From the NCBI GenBank assembly GCA_937862675.1, contig CALMEC010000481.1, positions 1-7,890 of the forward strand: a stretch of DNA of 7,890 nucleotides. Reading direction: 5' to 3'. This document shows positions 1 to 5,742 of the stretch, in pieces. Under the pieces are notes generated by a model that worked only from the letters and a program-made list of their open reading frames with translations, did not search any database and was not told the DNA's origin. Within the stretch, counting starts at the first letter, position 1. The number at the start of each line of letters is the position of its first letter. A program made the position numbers and the translations under genes. The stretch is from an uncultured Actinomycetes bacterium. Its GTDB lineage: Bacteria; Actinomycetota; Thermoleophilia; Miltoncostaeales; Miltoncostaeaceae.

Positions 1-66
1 TCCGAACTATCCTAGCCATCCCGACTCTCAAGCGGGACCAGCCTGCCCCTTTGATGTTCGACGCTT

Positions 67-363
67 GTGCGCGGCGACCGCGGAAATGTTGCCGACGACA
101 GGAGTGAGCGCCATCATGAGCTCCTCCCGGCCCAGCCGGGAAGCTGGACCGCCGGTACGAAGTTCACGTACCAGTGGTTCGCTGACGGCAAGGCCATCAA
201 GGGCGCGACGAAGCGTGTCTTCACGCCGACCTCCCGCCAGAAGGGCAAGCGGATCACCGTCAGGGTGATCGGTTCCAAGACGGGCTTCCGGAAGGCCGGA
301 AAGCTGTCGGCCCCGACGGCCAAGGTCGCCGCGGTGGCCAAGGTGAAGAAGACGGCCCGCTAG
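67..363 (+). pseudogene. C-terminal remnant of a secreted Ig-like repeat protein
   Basis: From about residue 22 the frame reads as the end of an actinobacterial Ig-like repeat: a PGSW motif, then TYQWFADGKAIKGAT, then QKGKRITVRVIGSK, and a final SAPTAKV followed by a basic tail. Such repeats usually occur in tandem in large secreted or surface proteins; that is family knowledge. Only the last part of one repeat is present here. An in-frame stop lies at 52-54, the only upstream start is a GTG at 67 with no ribosome site, and the first 20 or so residues resemble nothing. A better-looking start (ATG at 116, AGGAG at 100-104) is in another frame. I therefore read it as a decayed or internally deleted gene, although a short expressed protein or an assembly collapse of repeats cannot be excluded. 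No signal peptide is visible. Confidence 0.6.
125..141. repeat. 7-bp inverted repeat at the edge of the Ig-like remnant
   Basis: TCCCGGC, a three-base spacer CCA, then GCCGGGA form a perfect hairpin. It lies exactly where recognisable Ig-repeat homology begins, so it may mark a deletion or assembly breakpoint. Confidence 0.5.
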
Positions 364-388
364 AACCGGCCCTCTTCGACCGAGGTCT

Positions 389-426
389 GTGCGCCTCACA
401 CCCGCTGTCCGGGGTGTGGGGCGCAC
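389..426. terminator. Bidirectional terminator hairpin, 15-bp stem
   Basis: GTGCGCCTCACACCC (389-403) pairs with GGGTGTGGGGCGCAC (412-426) across an 8-base loop, with one G-U pair. It lies between the converging ends of the Ig-like remnant and the dehydrogenase gene. There is no clear U tract on either side, as is usual in high-GC actinobacteria, so termination is inferred from the stem and position. Confidence 0.7.
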
Positions 427-479
427 TGCCTTTCCCGGAGGGGTCCGCCGTCGCATCGACGCCGGATCCTCGCCGGAGA

Positions 480-1169
480 TCAGATCTCCTGGTCCCGGTG
501 GCGCATGACGATCTCGTTGATGCCCACGTGCGCCGGCTGACCGACCGCGAACATCACCGCACGGGCCACGTCGTCGGGTGTCAGGGCGACGGCCGGCGGT
601 GTGTCGAAGAAGGGGGTCTCGACGTTGCCGGGTGAGACGACCGTGACCCGGATACCGCGTGCGAGGAGGTCCTTCCGGACAGACTCGCCGTAGGCGACGG
701 CCGCATGCTTGGTGGCCGCGTAGAGAGATCCGGGGACGGTGACGTGGCCGGCGACCGATCCCGTGATCAGGAAATGCCCTTTCGCCTCCTCCAGGGCGGC
801 GACGGTCGCCCGGATGAGGAGTGCCGGTCCGAGGACGTTGACGAGCACCATCGAGCGCCAGTGCTCCGGCGACTCCGAGAGCACGCCGCGTTTCGCGCCG
901 AACCCGGCGTTGGCGAACACCACGTCGATGCGGCCGAACGTCGCGAGGACCGTCTCGACCGCTGCCTGGACCTCGTCCCACTCGGTCACGTCACACGGGA
1001 CCGCGAGGGCCGTACCGGCACCGCCGAGATCCGTCGCGAGCTCGTCCAGGGCATCGCGGCTTCGGGCGAGCAGTGCCACCCGGTGGCCCTCCTGGACCGC
1101 GCGTCGTGCGGTCTGCGCCCCGATACCGCTGGACGCACCGGTGATGATCATGACGGGAGGGGCGGACAT
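480..1169 (-). CDS. Short-chain dehydrogenase/reductase (classical SDR)
   Basis: This 229-residue protein has the full classical SDR signature. The NAD(P)-binding TGASSGIG is at residues 10-17, the adenine-pocket Asp60 is in CDV, and NAG is at 87-89. The tetrad is Asn111, Ser138, Tyr150 and Lys154 (Y-x3-K), followed by Pro180-Gly181 and Thr185. All catalytic residues are present, so it should be an active cytoplasmic NAD(P)H-dependent oxidoreductase of a Rossmann fold. The substrate cannot be read from the sequence. The basic residues of the ARSR segment (36-39) after the second strand favour NADPH. The length is slightly short for the family (about 250), mostly at the C-terminus. The ATG at 1169 is preceded by GAGGAG four bases upstream. 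It stands alone, with its back to the PH-like gene, and ends at the 389-426 hairpin. Confidence 0.93.
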   Translation of the reverse strand: MSAPPVMIITGASSGIGAQTARRAVQEGHRVALLARSRDALDELATDLGGAGTALAVPCDVTEWDEVQAAVETVLATFGRIDVVFANAGFGAKRGVLSESPEHWRSMVLVNVLGPALLIRATVAALEEAKGHFLITGSVAGHVTVPGSLYAATKHAAVAYGESVRKDLLARGIRVTVVSPGNVETPFFDTPPAVALTPDDVARAVMFAVGQPAHVGINEIVMRHRDQEI

Positions 1170-1295
1170 GGGACTCCTCGGCGGGATGTCGTGGATGGAC
1201 GTCAGATGGTTGATAGCACGGTCTCACGGCGCGGAACGTGCTCCCCGGCGGCGCGGACGCGTCCTCGGGGGTCCCGGACGGGCGGACCGGGGTTC

Positions 1296-1331
1296 CCGTC
1301 GCCGGCCGGTGGCCGGCCGGGCCGGCGACGG
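1296..1331. repeat. 12-bp perfect inverted repeat
   Basis: CCGTCGCCGGCC (1296-1307) is the exact reverse complement of GGCCGGCGACGG (1320-1331), with a 12-base loop that is itself GGCCGG-rich. It is not downstream of any gene, so it is unlikely to be an ordinary terminator. It could be an attenuator or leader structure for the plus-strand gene, or end a small RNA. Confidence 0.55.
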
Positions 1332-1482
1332 ATCGTCCGCCCCGGATCCACGGCGGGCACGCCCCCCCCCGCCCTCCGCGACCCCGTGGAGTCACCCGTC
1401 CCGGGCCGTCGCACCGGAACGGCGGAGACCGCACGGTGCCCGTGCGATCGGTTCTGCCGCCGGCCGGCACGTGCCCGGTGCG

Positions 1483-1494
1483 TCCCACGTGGGA
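1483..1494. promoter_or_regulatory. 12-bp perfect palindrome TCCCACGTGGGA, possible operator
   Basis: The palindrome lies 10 bases before the ATG at 1505. Its right half supplies the GGGAG (1491-1495) that serves as ribosome site with a 9-base spacer. A dimeric regulator, or RNA folding at this site, could therefore block translation or transcription of the PH-like gene. The function is inference from symmetry and position only. Confidence 0.4.
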
Positions 1495-1504
1495 GACTGG
1501 TGCC

Positions 1505-1897
1505 ATGGAGCGTCGATTCCGTCTTCAGCGCGGGGGTGCCAGCCGATTCCTGTGGCCGATGGTACGCGGCGACGTGTTCGCCGTCGTCGACGATGACGCC
1601 GTGCGGGTTCGTCTCGGCATCCTCGGCGCTGCCACCGTCCCGGTCCGGACGATCCGATCGCTCTCCACGTTGCACTGGCCGTGGTGGGGCGGCTTCGGCG
1701 TCCGCTTCGCCCGTCGCATGGTGGCGTTCACCACGGGCAGCGGCACGCTGGCCCTGATCACTCTGACGGAGCCGCTCTCCGTCCGGACCCCGCTCCCCTG
1801 GCGGACGCAGCGGGTCGCGATCAGTGTGGAGGACGTCGAGGGCTTCCTCGTGGAGGTCTCGCGCGTCAGCGGCGTGAGCATCGAACGCAGCATCTGA
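1505..1897 (+). CDS. Conserved hypothetical protein, bacterial PH-like fold
   Basis: This 130-residue cytoplasmic protein has no signal peptide or convincing membrane segment. Its pattern is alternating beta strands: a basic start (MERRFRLQRG), a strand with an acidic turn (VFAVVDDDAVRVRLG, about 24-38), a VPVRTIRSL strand (45-53), a Trp-rich stretch (HWPWWGGFGV, 57-66), and the ending TQRVAISVEDVEGFLVEV (101-118), a strand followed by a helix. This layout recalls a group of uncharacterised actinobacterial proteins with PH-like folds; I recognise it by pattern only and cannot give a function. The ATG at 1505 was chosen because GGGAG lies 9 bases upstream and the open frame before it (to 1238) is low-complexity. 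The gene converges on the VOC gene across two hairpins. Confidence 0.8.
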   Translation: MERRFRLQRGGASRFLWPMVRGDVFAVVDDDAVRVRLGILGAATVPVRTIRSLSTLHWPWWGGFGVRFARRMVAFTTGSGTLALITLTEPLSVRTPLPWRTQRVAISVEDVEGFLVEVSRVSGVSIERSI

Positions 1898-1911
1898 CGG
1901 CTGCCCGGCGC

Positions 1912-1930
1912 CCGCACCGCCCCCGTGCGG
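1912..1930. terminator. Small hairpin after the PH-like gene
   Basis: CCGCAC (1912-1917) pairs with GTGCGG (1925-1930) across a 7-base C-rich loop, 15 bases past the stop codon. It probably acts with the larger stem at 1938-1972. Confidence 0.45.
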
Positions 1931-1937
1931 AGGAGGT

Positions 1938-1972
1938 CCGGGCGGGCCCCTGCGTCGAGGGCGCCCGCCCGG
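1938..1972. terminator. Bidirectional terminator hairpin between convergent genes
   Basis: CCGGGCGGGC (1938-1947) pairs perfectly with GCCCGCCCGG (1963-1972). The stem continues as CCCT/AGGG (1948-1951 with 1958-1961) after a single bulged C, leaving a 6-base loop. It sits six bases from the stop codon of the VOC gene and serves both converging genes. There is no U tract. Confidence 0.75.
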
Positions 1973-1978
1973 GAGTCG

Positions 1979-2332
1979 TCAGGCGGAGGCCTGCATCGCG
2001 ATGAGGCGGTTGCCGTCCGGGTCGTAGAACTCGAGGAGCTTGGAGTGCTCGAGGTCCTCCACATCGCGCTTCAGGGCGTTGTTCGCGACCAGCGTGGCGT
2101 CGAGGGCGTCGATGTCCTCGGTGTGGAAGACGACGGTGGCGCCGCCCTGATGGGGACGCGTGGCCAGTTCACCTTCGAGTGCCAGCTCGCTGTTCCCGAT
2201 CGTGAACTCCGCCCAGTCGTTGCCCGCGCGGTTCTTCAATGTCAGTCCGAGGACGCCTTCATAGAAGGCGATCGCGGCGTTCATGTTGCAGACCCGGTAG
2301 TAGACCGTGTCGATTCCGCTGATCAGCGCCAC
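1979..2332 (-). CDS. VOC superfamily (glyoxalase/bleomycin-resistance fold) protein
   Basis: This 117-residue protein is one complete VOC domain of two beta-alpha-beta-beta-beta units. The first unit starts GIDTVYYRV with the AFYEGVLGL motif at 22-30. The second ends with the hallmark EFYDPDGNRLIAM (101-113). Many family members bind a metal through a His at the start of unit one and a Glu after the DPDGN motif. Here those positions appear to be Thr9 and Ile111, so it may be a non-metal binder or sequestering protein rather than a metalloenzyme. The assignment of those positions is by eye. Substrate is unknown. The GTG start is supported by GGAGG just upstream (complement of 2337-2341). It is a monocistronic gene divergent from the GerMN lipoprotein gene, with 200 bases between them. 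Confidence 0.88.
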   Translation of the reverse strand: MALISGIDTVYYRVCNMNAAIAFYEGVLGLTLKNRAGNDWAEFTIGNSELALEGELATRPHQGGATVVFHTEDIDALDATLVANNALKRDVEDLEHSKLLEFYDPDGNRLIAMQASA

Positions 2333-2514
2333 GTTTCCTCCGTGCGTCTCGATGATGTCGGGCCGGTGGACCCCGGGTTCTCCAGGGGCGACCGGATCTG
2401 CGTCAGACTACTCCACCCGTTGGTCGTGGATGCCCGTGTTCCCGCGTCTTTGCGGCGGACATCATGAGAGGGTCATCTTTTTGTGAAGCCGACCGATGAT
2501 CGGATCGACGCACC

Positions 2515-2520
2515 TACACT
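2515..2520 (+). promoter_or_regulatory. Candidate -10 element TACACT for the GerMN-amidase operon
   Basis: TACACT lies 12 bases before the GTG start at 2533, in an otherwise GC-rich context. No clear -35 hexamer is seen 16-18 bases upstream. The 11-bp near-palindrome CCGATGATCGG at 2493-2503 overlaps the expected spacer and could be an operator. If the box is used, the leader would be only a few bases and the GGGAG at 2521-2525 would be upstream of the transcript, so this call is tentative. Confidence 0.25.
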
Positions 2521-2532
2521 GGGAGACCGACC

Positions 2533-3141
2533 GTGCCGAAGAGACACCCGCAACCGAAGTACCGACACGTCTTCGTCCTCGGTGCTGTGACAGCCGCGCT
2601 TCTCGTGGCCGGATGCGGGGACTCGGGCACATCGTCCACCCAGGCCGACGGTTCCGCCACCGTGATGACCACGACGACCGACACCACATCGACGACGGAC
2701 CGGACTCCGGGCACCGAGGCCCGGTCCGCGACCGTCTACTTCATGAACGACGCCGGCACCGGCCTCGTGGTGGAGCAGCACACGGTCGACGCCTCGTCAC
2801 CGCTCCGCGCGGCGCTCGTCGCGCTGGCCGACGGCCCGGAGGCCGCGGACGGCGTCCGGGCGCTCCCCGCGGGGACGCAGATCATCGGCACGGACGTCCG
2901 CGGTGGCGCGGCATACGTCAATCTCAACAGCGCGTTCCTCGACGGGTACCCGTCCGGCGGCTCGACGGCCGAGATCTCCGTCCTCGGCCCGCTCGTGTTC
3001 ACCGCCACCCAGGCGGCCGGCGTCGAACGCGTCTTCGTCACGGTGGACGGGCAGGCCACCGCGCCCGCCGGGTCGCAGTTCGACTGGACGCGTGGTTTCA
3101 CCCGTACCGACTTCCCCGACCTGAGCATCTCCGGAGGCTGA
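2533..3141 (+). CDS. GerMN-domain lipoprotein
   Basis: This 202-residue exported lipoprotein has a basic N-terminus, a hydrophobic stretch (13-27) and the lipobox LVAGC with Cys28 as lipidation site. A flexible Thr/Ser-rich linker (about 31-63, with TTTTDTTSTT) follows, then a GerMN domain (about 66-175). GerMN features seen are VYFMN at the first strand, a PLRAALVALADGP helix, LPAGTQI, AAYVNLNSAFL and VERVFVTVDGQ. GerMN domains occur in Bacillus germination protein GerM, in mycobacterial LpqB and in many vegetative cell-envelope proteins; their biochemical role is not settled. The GTG start is supported by GGGAG at 2521-2525 (7-base spacer). It is first in a two-gene operon, with only three bases between its stop and the amidase start, so a shared role in peptidoglycan maintenance is likely. 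Confidence 0.9.
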   Translation: MPKRHPQPKYRHVFVLGAVTAALLVAGCGDSGTSSTQADGSATVMTTTTDTTSTTDRTPGTEARSATVYFMNDAGTGLVVEQHTVDASSPLRAALVALADGPEAADGVRALPAGTQIIGTDVRGGAAYVNLNSAFLDGYPSGGSTAEISVLGPLVFTATQAAGVERVFVTVDGQATAPAGSQFDWTRGFTRTDFPDLSISGG

Positions 3142-3599
3142 GCCGTGGTTCGCCGTCTGTTCATCGCACTGGCACTCATCGTCCTCGCGCCGTCGCTCGC
3201 ACAGGCGGCCGCGCTGGTGGCGATCGACCCGGGACACGGCGGCGCTGACTCCGGCGCCAAGGGCGTGCTGCCGGCGGGCACGGCCACGGGCCTCCCGGCG
3301 CGCATCGACGCCGACGGGCGGACGCTGATCCTCGAGAAGGACGTCAACCTGGACGTGGGACAGCGGCTGAACGCGTACCTGCAGGCGCAGGGCCTGGCCA
3401 CCCTGATGACCCGCACCACCGACAATGCCGGCGGCGACGTCCCCTACACCACCGAGGGGGCGGATCTGCGGGCACGTGTGAAGATCGCGAACGACGCCGG
3501 CGCGTCGCTCTTCGTCTCCCTCCACGAGAACGCCCTGTCGGCGACGACATCGGGCACCGAGACCTACCAGTACTACTACGCCGGTGCGCAGGCCAAGGC

Positions 3600-3625
3600 G
3601 CTGGCGAAGCAATGCGGCCGGACCG
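3600..3625 (+). other. Frameshift/deletion junction inside the amidase gene
   Basis: Amidase homology leaves the frame of 3145 around 3612 (after ALAKQ) and resumes at about 3615 in the next frame (RPDRG). The helix that normally joins the ALA segment to the PDRG segment is absent. The local sequence is very GC-rich and can fold (GCGG and CCGC around CCGGA, 3614-3626), which could favour either deletion or a sequencing error. Confidence 0.75.
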
Positions 3626-4106
3626 CGGGGTGCGCAGCGCCGGTTTCTACGTCCTCAGGAACACCGACATGCCCGCGGTCCTCCTGGAGGGCGCGTTCAT
3701 CACCAATCCCAGCGAGGCCCTCCTCCTGGCCGATGCCAACGTCCGGCAGCGGATGGCCGAGGCCATCGGTGCCGGCATCGTCGAATACATCGCCGCGGGC
3801 TACACGGACCCGGCGGCGGACCGCCAGGTGGTGCAGGTGCCGAAGTACCAGGTCAACGCCGGTTCCTTCCGCCGCATCAAGGACGCACGCACGCGTCTGG
3901 CGCTGACGCGGAAGAAGGGCTTCAAGAAGACCATCGTGCGCAGCGAGTGGAACTCCACGCTGAAGCGCTACATGTTCGTGGTCCGTGCCGGGATCTTCGT
4001 GGACCTCGGCAACGCGAAGACGCTGCGGGCGACGCTGACGTCACGCAAGATCCCCGCGACGATCGGCGGAATCCCGAAGGTCAGCCACGCGGTCAACGTG
4101 AAGTAG
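3612..4106 (+). CDS. Amidase C-terminal part plus SPOR domain (downstream fragment)
   Basis: This is the open frame carrying the 3' part of the broken amidase, 164 residues from an ATG that happens to fall at the junction. It holds the last third of the catalytic domain, with PDRGV at 3-7, FYVLRNTDMP at 12-21, the catalytic Glu26 in LLEGAFITNP, and a helix to about 62. A SPOR domain follows (about 78-152: KYQVNAGSF, DARTRLALTRKKGF, MFVVRAGIFVDLGNAKTL). SPOR domains bind glycan strands stripped of peptides and often target proteins to the septum. There is no ribosome site before the ATG and the fragment has no signal peptide, so I doubt it is translated on its own. It is better read as part of the pseudogene. 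Confidence 0.5.
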   Translation: MRPDRGVRSAGFYVLRNTDMPAVLLEGAFITNPSEALLLADANVRQRMAEAIGAGIVEYIAAGYTDPAADRQVVQVPKYQVNAGSFRRIKDARTRLALTRKKGFKKTIVRSEWNSTLKRYMFVVRAGIFVDLGNAKTLRATLTSRKIPATIGGIPKVSHAVNVK

Positions 4107-4112
4107 TCCGCT

Positions 4113-4155
4113 CACCCGCCGCCGACGGCCCGCGGGCGTCGGCGAACGGCGGGTG
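4113..4155. terminator. Bidirectional terminator hairpin between amidase and SpoIID genes
   Basis: CACCCGCCG (4113-4121) pairs perfectly with CGGCGGGTG (4147-4155). The stem continues with CCGACG/CGTCGG (4122-4127 with 4137-4142) after a four-base bulge, and then with a GCCCGCGGGC core. It fills nearly the whole 54-base gap between the two converging stop codons. Confidence 0.78.
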
Positions 4156-4160
4156 CGGGG

Positions 4161-5684
4161 TCAGGACGACCCGGTGCCGATCACCACGACCACGTGCGCC
4201 CCTCGGGGCGCCTCCGACGTGTCATCGGCGTCACTCAGCGGACGGACCGGCCCGGTGACGGAGAGATCCTCGGCCACCCTCCGGGCCGCATCCTCCGCAC
4301 CCGGCGCGAAGTAGACGGACGTCGGGCCCGCGTGGGCGTCCGCGTTGCCGGCGAACACCGCGACGTAACCGTGCTCCTCCGCCGTGTCGGCCATGCGTGC
4401 CGCGGCCCCGGTGGTGGTGCTTCCGTTCAGGACGGCCAGCCAGACATCCGACCGGGGTGCGTCGCGGGGGAGGGTCGTGGGTGCCCCGTCCGGTCCGGTC
4501 GGCCGGGTCACGACGGAGAACCACGTGTCCGGCAGGTCGAGCCGCGCCCGGATGGTGGCCCCGCTCAGAACGACGCCTCCGAAGGGGTAGAGGTCCACGC
4601 GCGCGCGGAACACGCGGGGGGAGGCGCCATGTTCGAGGATGTCGACGCCCCGGATGGGCGCCCCGATCTTCAATCGGGCCGACAGCTCGGCGGGCGTGAA
4701 CGTCGGGGGTGACGGCCACCGGTGAAGCGGGGCGTCCCCGTCGTACCGGTCGACGATCCCCTTGAGATAGGGGCGGGACGTCGCGGCGGGGAAGACGCGG
4801 TCGCCGTCCTCCGTGTGGCCGCCCGACGACGCGGAGTAGAACGCGGTGATGAGCGCTCCCCGGTAGGTGAGCACCTGGCCGCGTGTGGCCCGGACAGCGG
4901 CGTCGGTGCGCGGGTCCTCGTCCAGCACGCCGCCGTAGACCTGTGACCGCGTGTCATCCATGAGGTCGAAGTCGCGCCCCGGGCTCAGGTTCGCCAGTGC
5001 GTAGGTGCGGGCCACGATCGCCTGCGCCCGGAGCGCCTGCGCCGCGTCGGCGGCCCAGTCCGGCGACATCTCCCGCGAGATCACGCTGCGGAGGTACTGC
5101 TCCACCGGCACCGTGTTGATCACGTCGAGCCCGGTGGCGGTCGGCACGATCCGGATCGTGCCGCGGTACGTGCGTCCGTCGACCCCGATCGGTTCCCGCG
5201 CGGCCTCGAAGGTGACGGCGGACGAGGTGCGCGCCGTCTCGGCCCCGGAGGGATCGCGCACCACGATGTCGGCGCCGTCCCGGGTGACCCGCAGGGTGCG
5301 CTGTCTCGTCGTGGAGTCGCCGGCGTCCGTGACGAGGTGCCATTCCCCCTCATGGGAGACGGACACCTCGGCAACGTCCTCGACGAGCTTGACGCGTACA
5401 TCGTCATCCTGGTGGGTTGTGACGTCGACGCCCGAGTAGTAGTAGGTGAGGATCTGATCCGCGGAGAGACCCTCCTGCGCGGCCCGTCGCGCCCCCCACT
5501 GGCTCATCCCGACCCCGTGGCCGAACCCCCGGCCCGGGAGGATGAAGACCCGGTGGTCGCCGGGAGGGTCGTCTCCGCGCACCTCCGCGACGACGGCGCC
5601 GGCTCCCGCGATCACCATCGCCGCGAGGAGGACCGGGGCGCCGCGCCCGCGTCGGCGCCGGGGTGTGCGGGCCGGGTCGCTCAT
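4161..5684 (-). CDS. SpoIID/LytB-domain protein with C-terminal LytR_C-like domain
   Basis: This 507-residue envelope protein has a basic N-terminus and one membrane anchor or uncleaved signal (16-34). The segment GRGFGHGVGMSQWGA (51-65) and the helix ending QILTYYYSGVDV follow. The SpoIID core is at about 170-310: VPVEQYLRSVISREMSPDW with the presumed catalytic Glu205, ALRAQAIVARTYAL, TRSQVYGG and FYSASSGGHTED. SpoIID enzymes are lytic transglycosylases acting on denuded glycan. The GHGVGMSQ segment precedes the core, as in many actinobacterial homologues, whereas in Bacillus SpoIID it follows it. Residues 414-503 match a LytR_C domain (WLAVLNGSTTTGAAARMA, SVYFAPGAEDAARRVAEDL, HVVVVIG), an unusual partner. 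The ATG at 5684 is preceded by GGGGAG. A longer open frame to 5948 would overlap the exonuclease gene and adds only Arg/Ser-rich sequence, so I reject it. Confidence 0.9.
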   Translation of the reverse strand: MSDPARTPRRRRGRGAPVLLAAMVIAGAGAVVAEVRGDDPPGDHRVFILPGRGFGHGVGMSQWGARRAAQEGLSADQILTYYYSGVDVTTHQDDDVRVKLVEDVAEVSVSHEGEWHLVTDAGDSTTRQRTLRVTRDGADIVVRDPSGAETARTSSAVTFEAAREPIGVDGRTYRGTIRIVPTATGLDVINTVPVEQYLRSVISREMSPDWAADAAQALRAQAIVARTYALANLSPGRDFDLMDDTRSQVYGGVLDEDPRTDAAVRATRGQVLTYRGALITAFYSASSGGHTEDGDRVFPAATSRPYLKGIVDRYDGDAPLHRWPSPPTFTPAELSARLKIGAPIRGVDILEHGASPRVFRARVDLYPFGGVVLSGATIRARLDLPDTWFSVVTRPTGPDGAPTTLPRDAPRSDVWLAVLNGSTTTGAAARMADTAEEHGYVAVFAGNADAHAGPTSVYFAPGAEDAARRVAEDLSVTGPVRPLSDADDTSEAPRGAHVVVVIGTGSS

Positions 5685-5734
5685 CTGCTCCCCACCGTAG
5701 CGGTCGTCGCGGCGCGCCGTCCGCAGTGCCGGTC

Positions 5735-5740
5735 TACCAT
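5735..5740 (+). promoter_or_regulatory. Candidate -10 element TACCAT for the exonuclease-mutY operon
   Basis: TACCAT lies eight bases before the GTG at 5749. Transcription starting about 7-9 bases downstream would give a leaderless mRNA beginning at that GTG, which would explain why no ribosome site is visible. No -35 match is seen. The whole divergent gap to the SpoIID gene is only 58 bases. Confidence 0.3.
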
Positions 5741-5742
5741 CG

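Larger units (their letters stand above)
1170..1504. other. Divergent intergenic region, 335 bases, highly structured
   Basis: I see no convincing gene here. The plus-strand reading frame of the PH-like gene runs open back to 1238, but that extension is Pro/Arg/Gly-rich low complexity and has no domain. The region must hold promoters for both flanking genes. A weak minus-strand -10 candidate is TATCAA (complement of 1210-1215), with no good -35. It also holds a 12-bp perfect inverted repeat (1296-1331), a run of nine Cs (1362-1370) and a 12-bp palindrome (1483-1494). Confidence 0.6.
3145..4106 (+). pseudogene. N-acetylmuramoyl-L-alanine amidase (Amidase_3) with SPOR domain, frameshifted
   Basis: The enzyme family cleaves the amide bond between MurNAc and L-alanine of the stem peptide in the cell wall. 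The 5' part (frame of 3145) begins with a signal peptide, likely cut after AQA (19-21). It then gives the zinc-ligand segments DPGHGG (His31), LEKDVNL (Glu64) and SLHENA (His127). After about residue 156 (KALAKQ, near 3612) this frame loses homology and runs on to a stop at 3906. The rest continues in the -1 frame: RPDRGVRSAGFYVLRNT, the catalytic Glu in LLEGAF, and a C-terminal SPOR domain. By comparison with family members such as CwlC, about 9-11 residues are missing at the junction, so a deletion of 3n+1 bases (about 28-34) fits better than a single lost base. GTG start with GGAGG at 3133-3137. No slippery heptamer is visible, so programmed frameshifting is unlikely. A sequencing or assembly error is possible. 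Confidence 0.85.

Noticed and set aside
1..60. Minus-strand promoter (TAGGAT, complement of 9-14) for a gene to the left
   Set aside because: The nearest TTGAGA is only 11 bases from it, too close for a -35/-10 pair, and the target gene is outside the window.
28..981. Long minus-strand open frame
   Set aside because: It is an out-of-frame shadow of the dehydrogenase gene on the same strand, Arg-rich with no domain.
1238..1504. N-terminal extension of the PH-like protein
   Set aside because: It is low-complexity Pro/Gly/Arg sequence crossing two palindromes; the ATG at 1505 has its own ribosome site.
2465..2480. Terminator ATGA-GAGGG-TCAT followed by TTTTT
   Set aside because: The stem is only four base pairs and lies upstream of a gene, not after one; the T run is more likely promoter-region sequence.
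3600..3620. Programmed -1 ribosomal frameshift in the amidase gene
   Set aside because: No slippery heptamer is present, and about ten conserved-region residues are also missing, which slippage would not explain.
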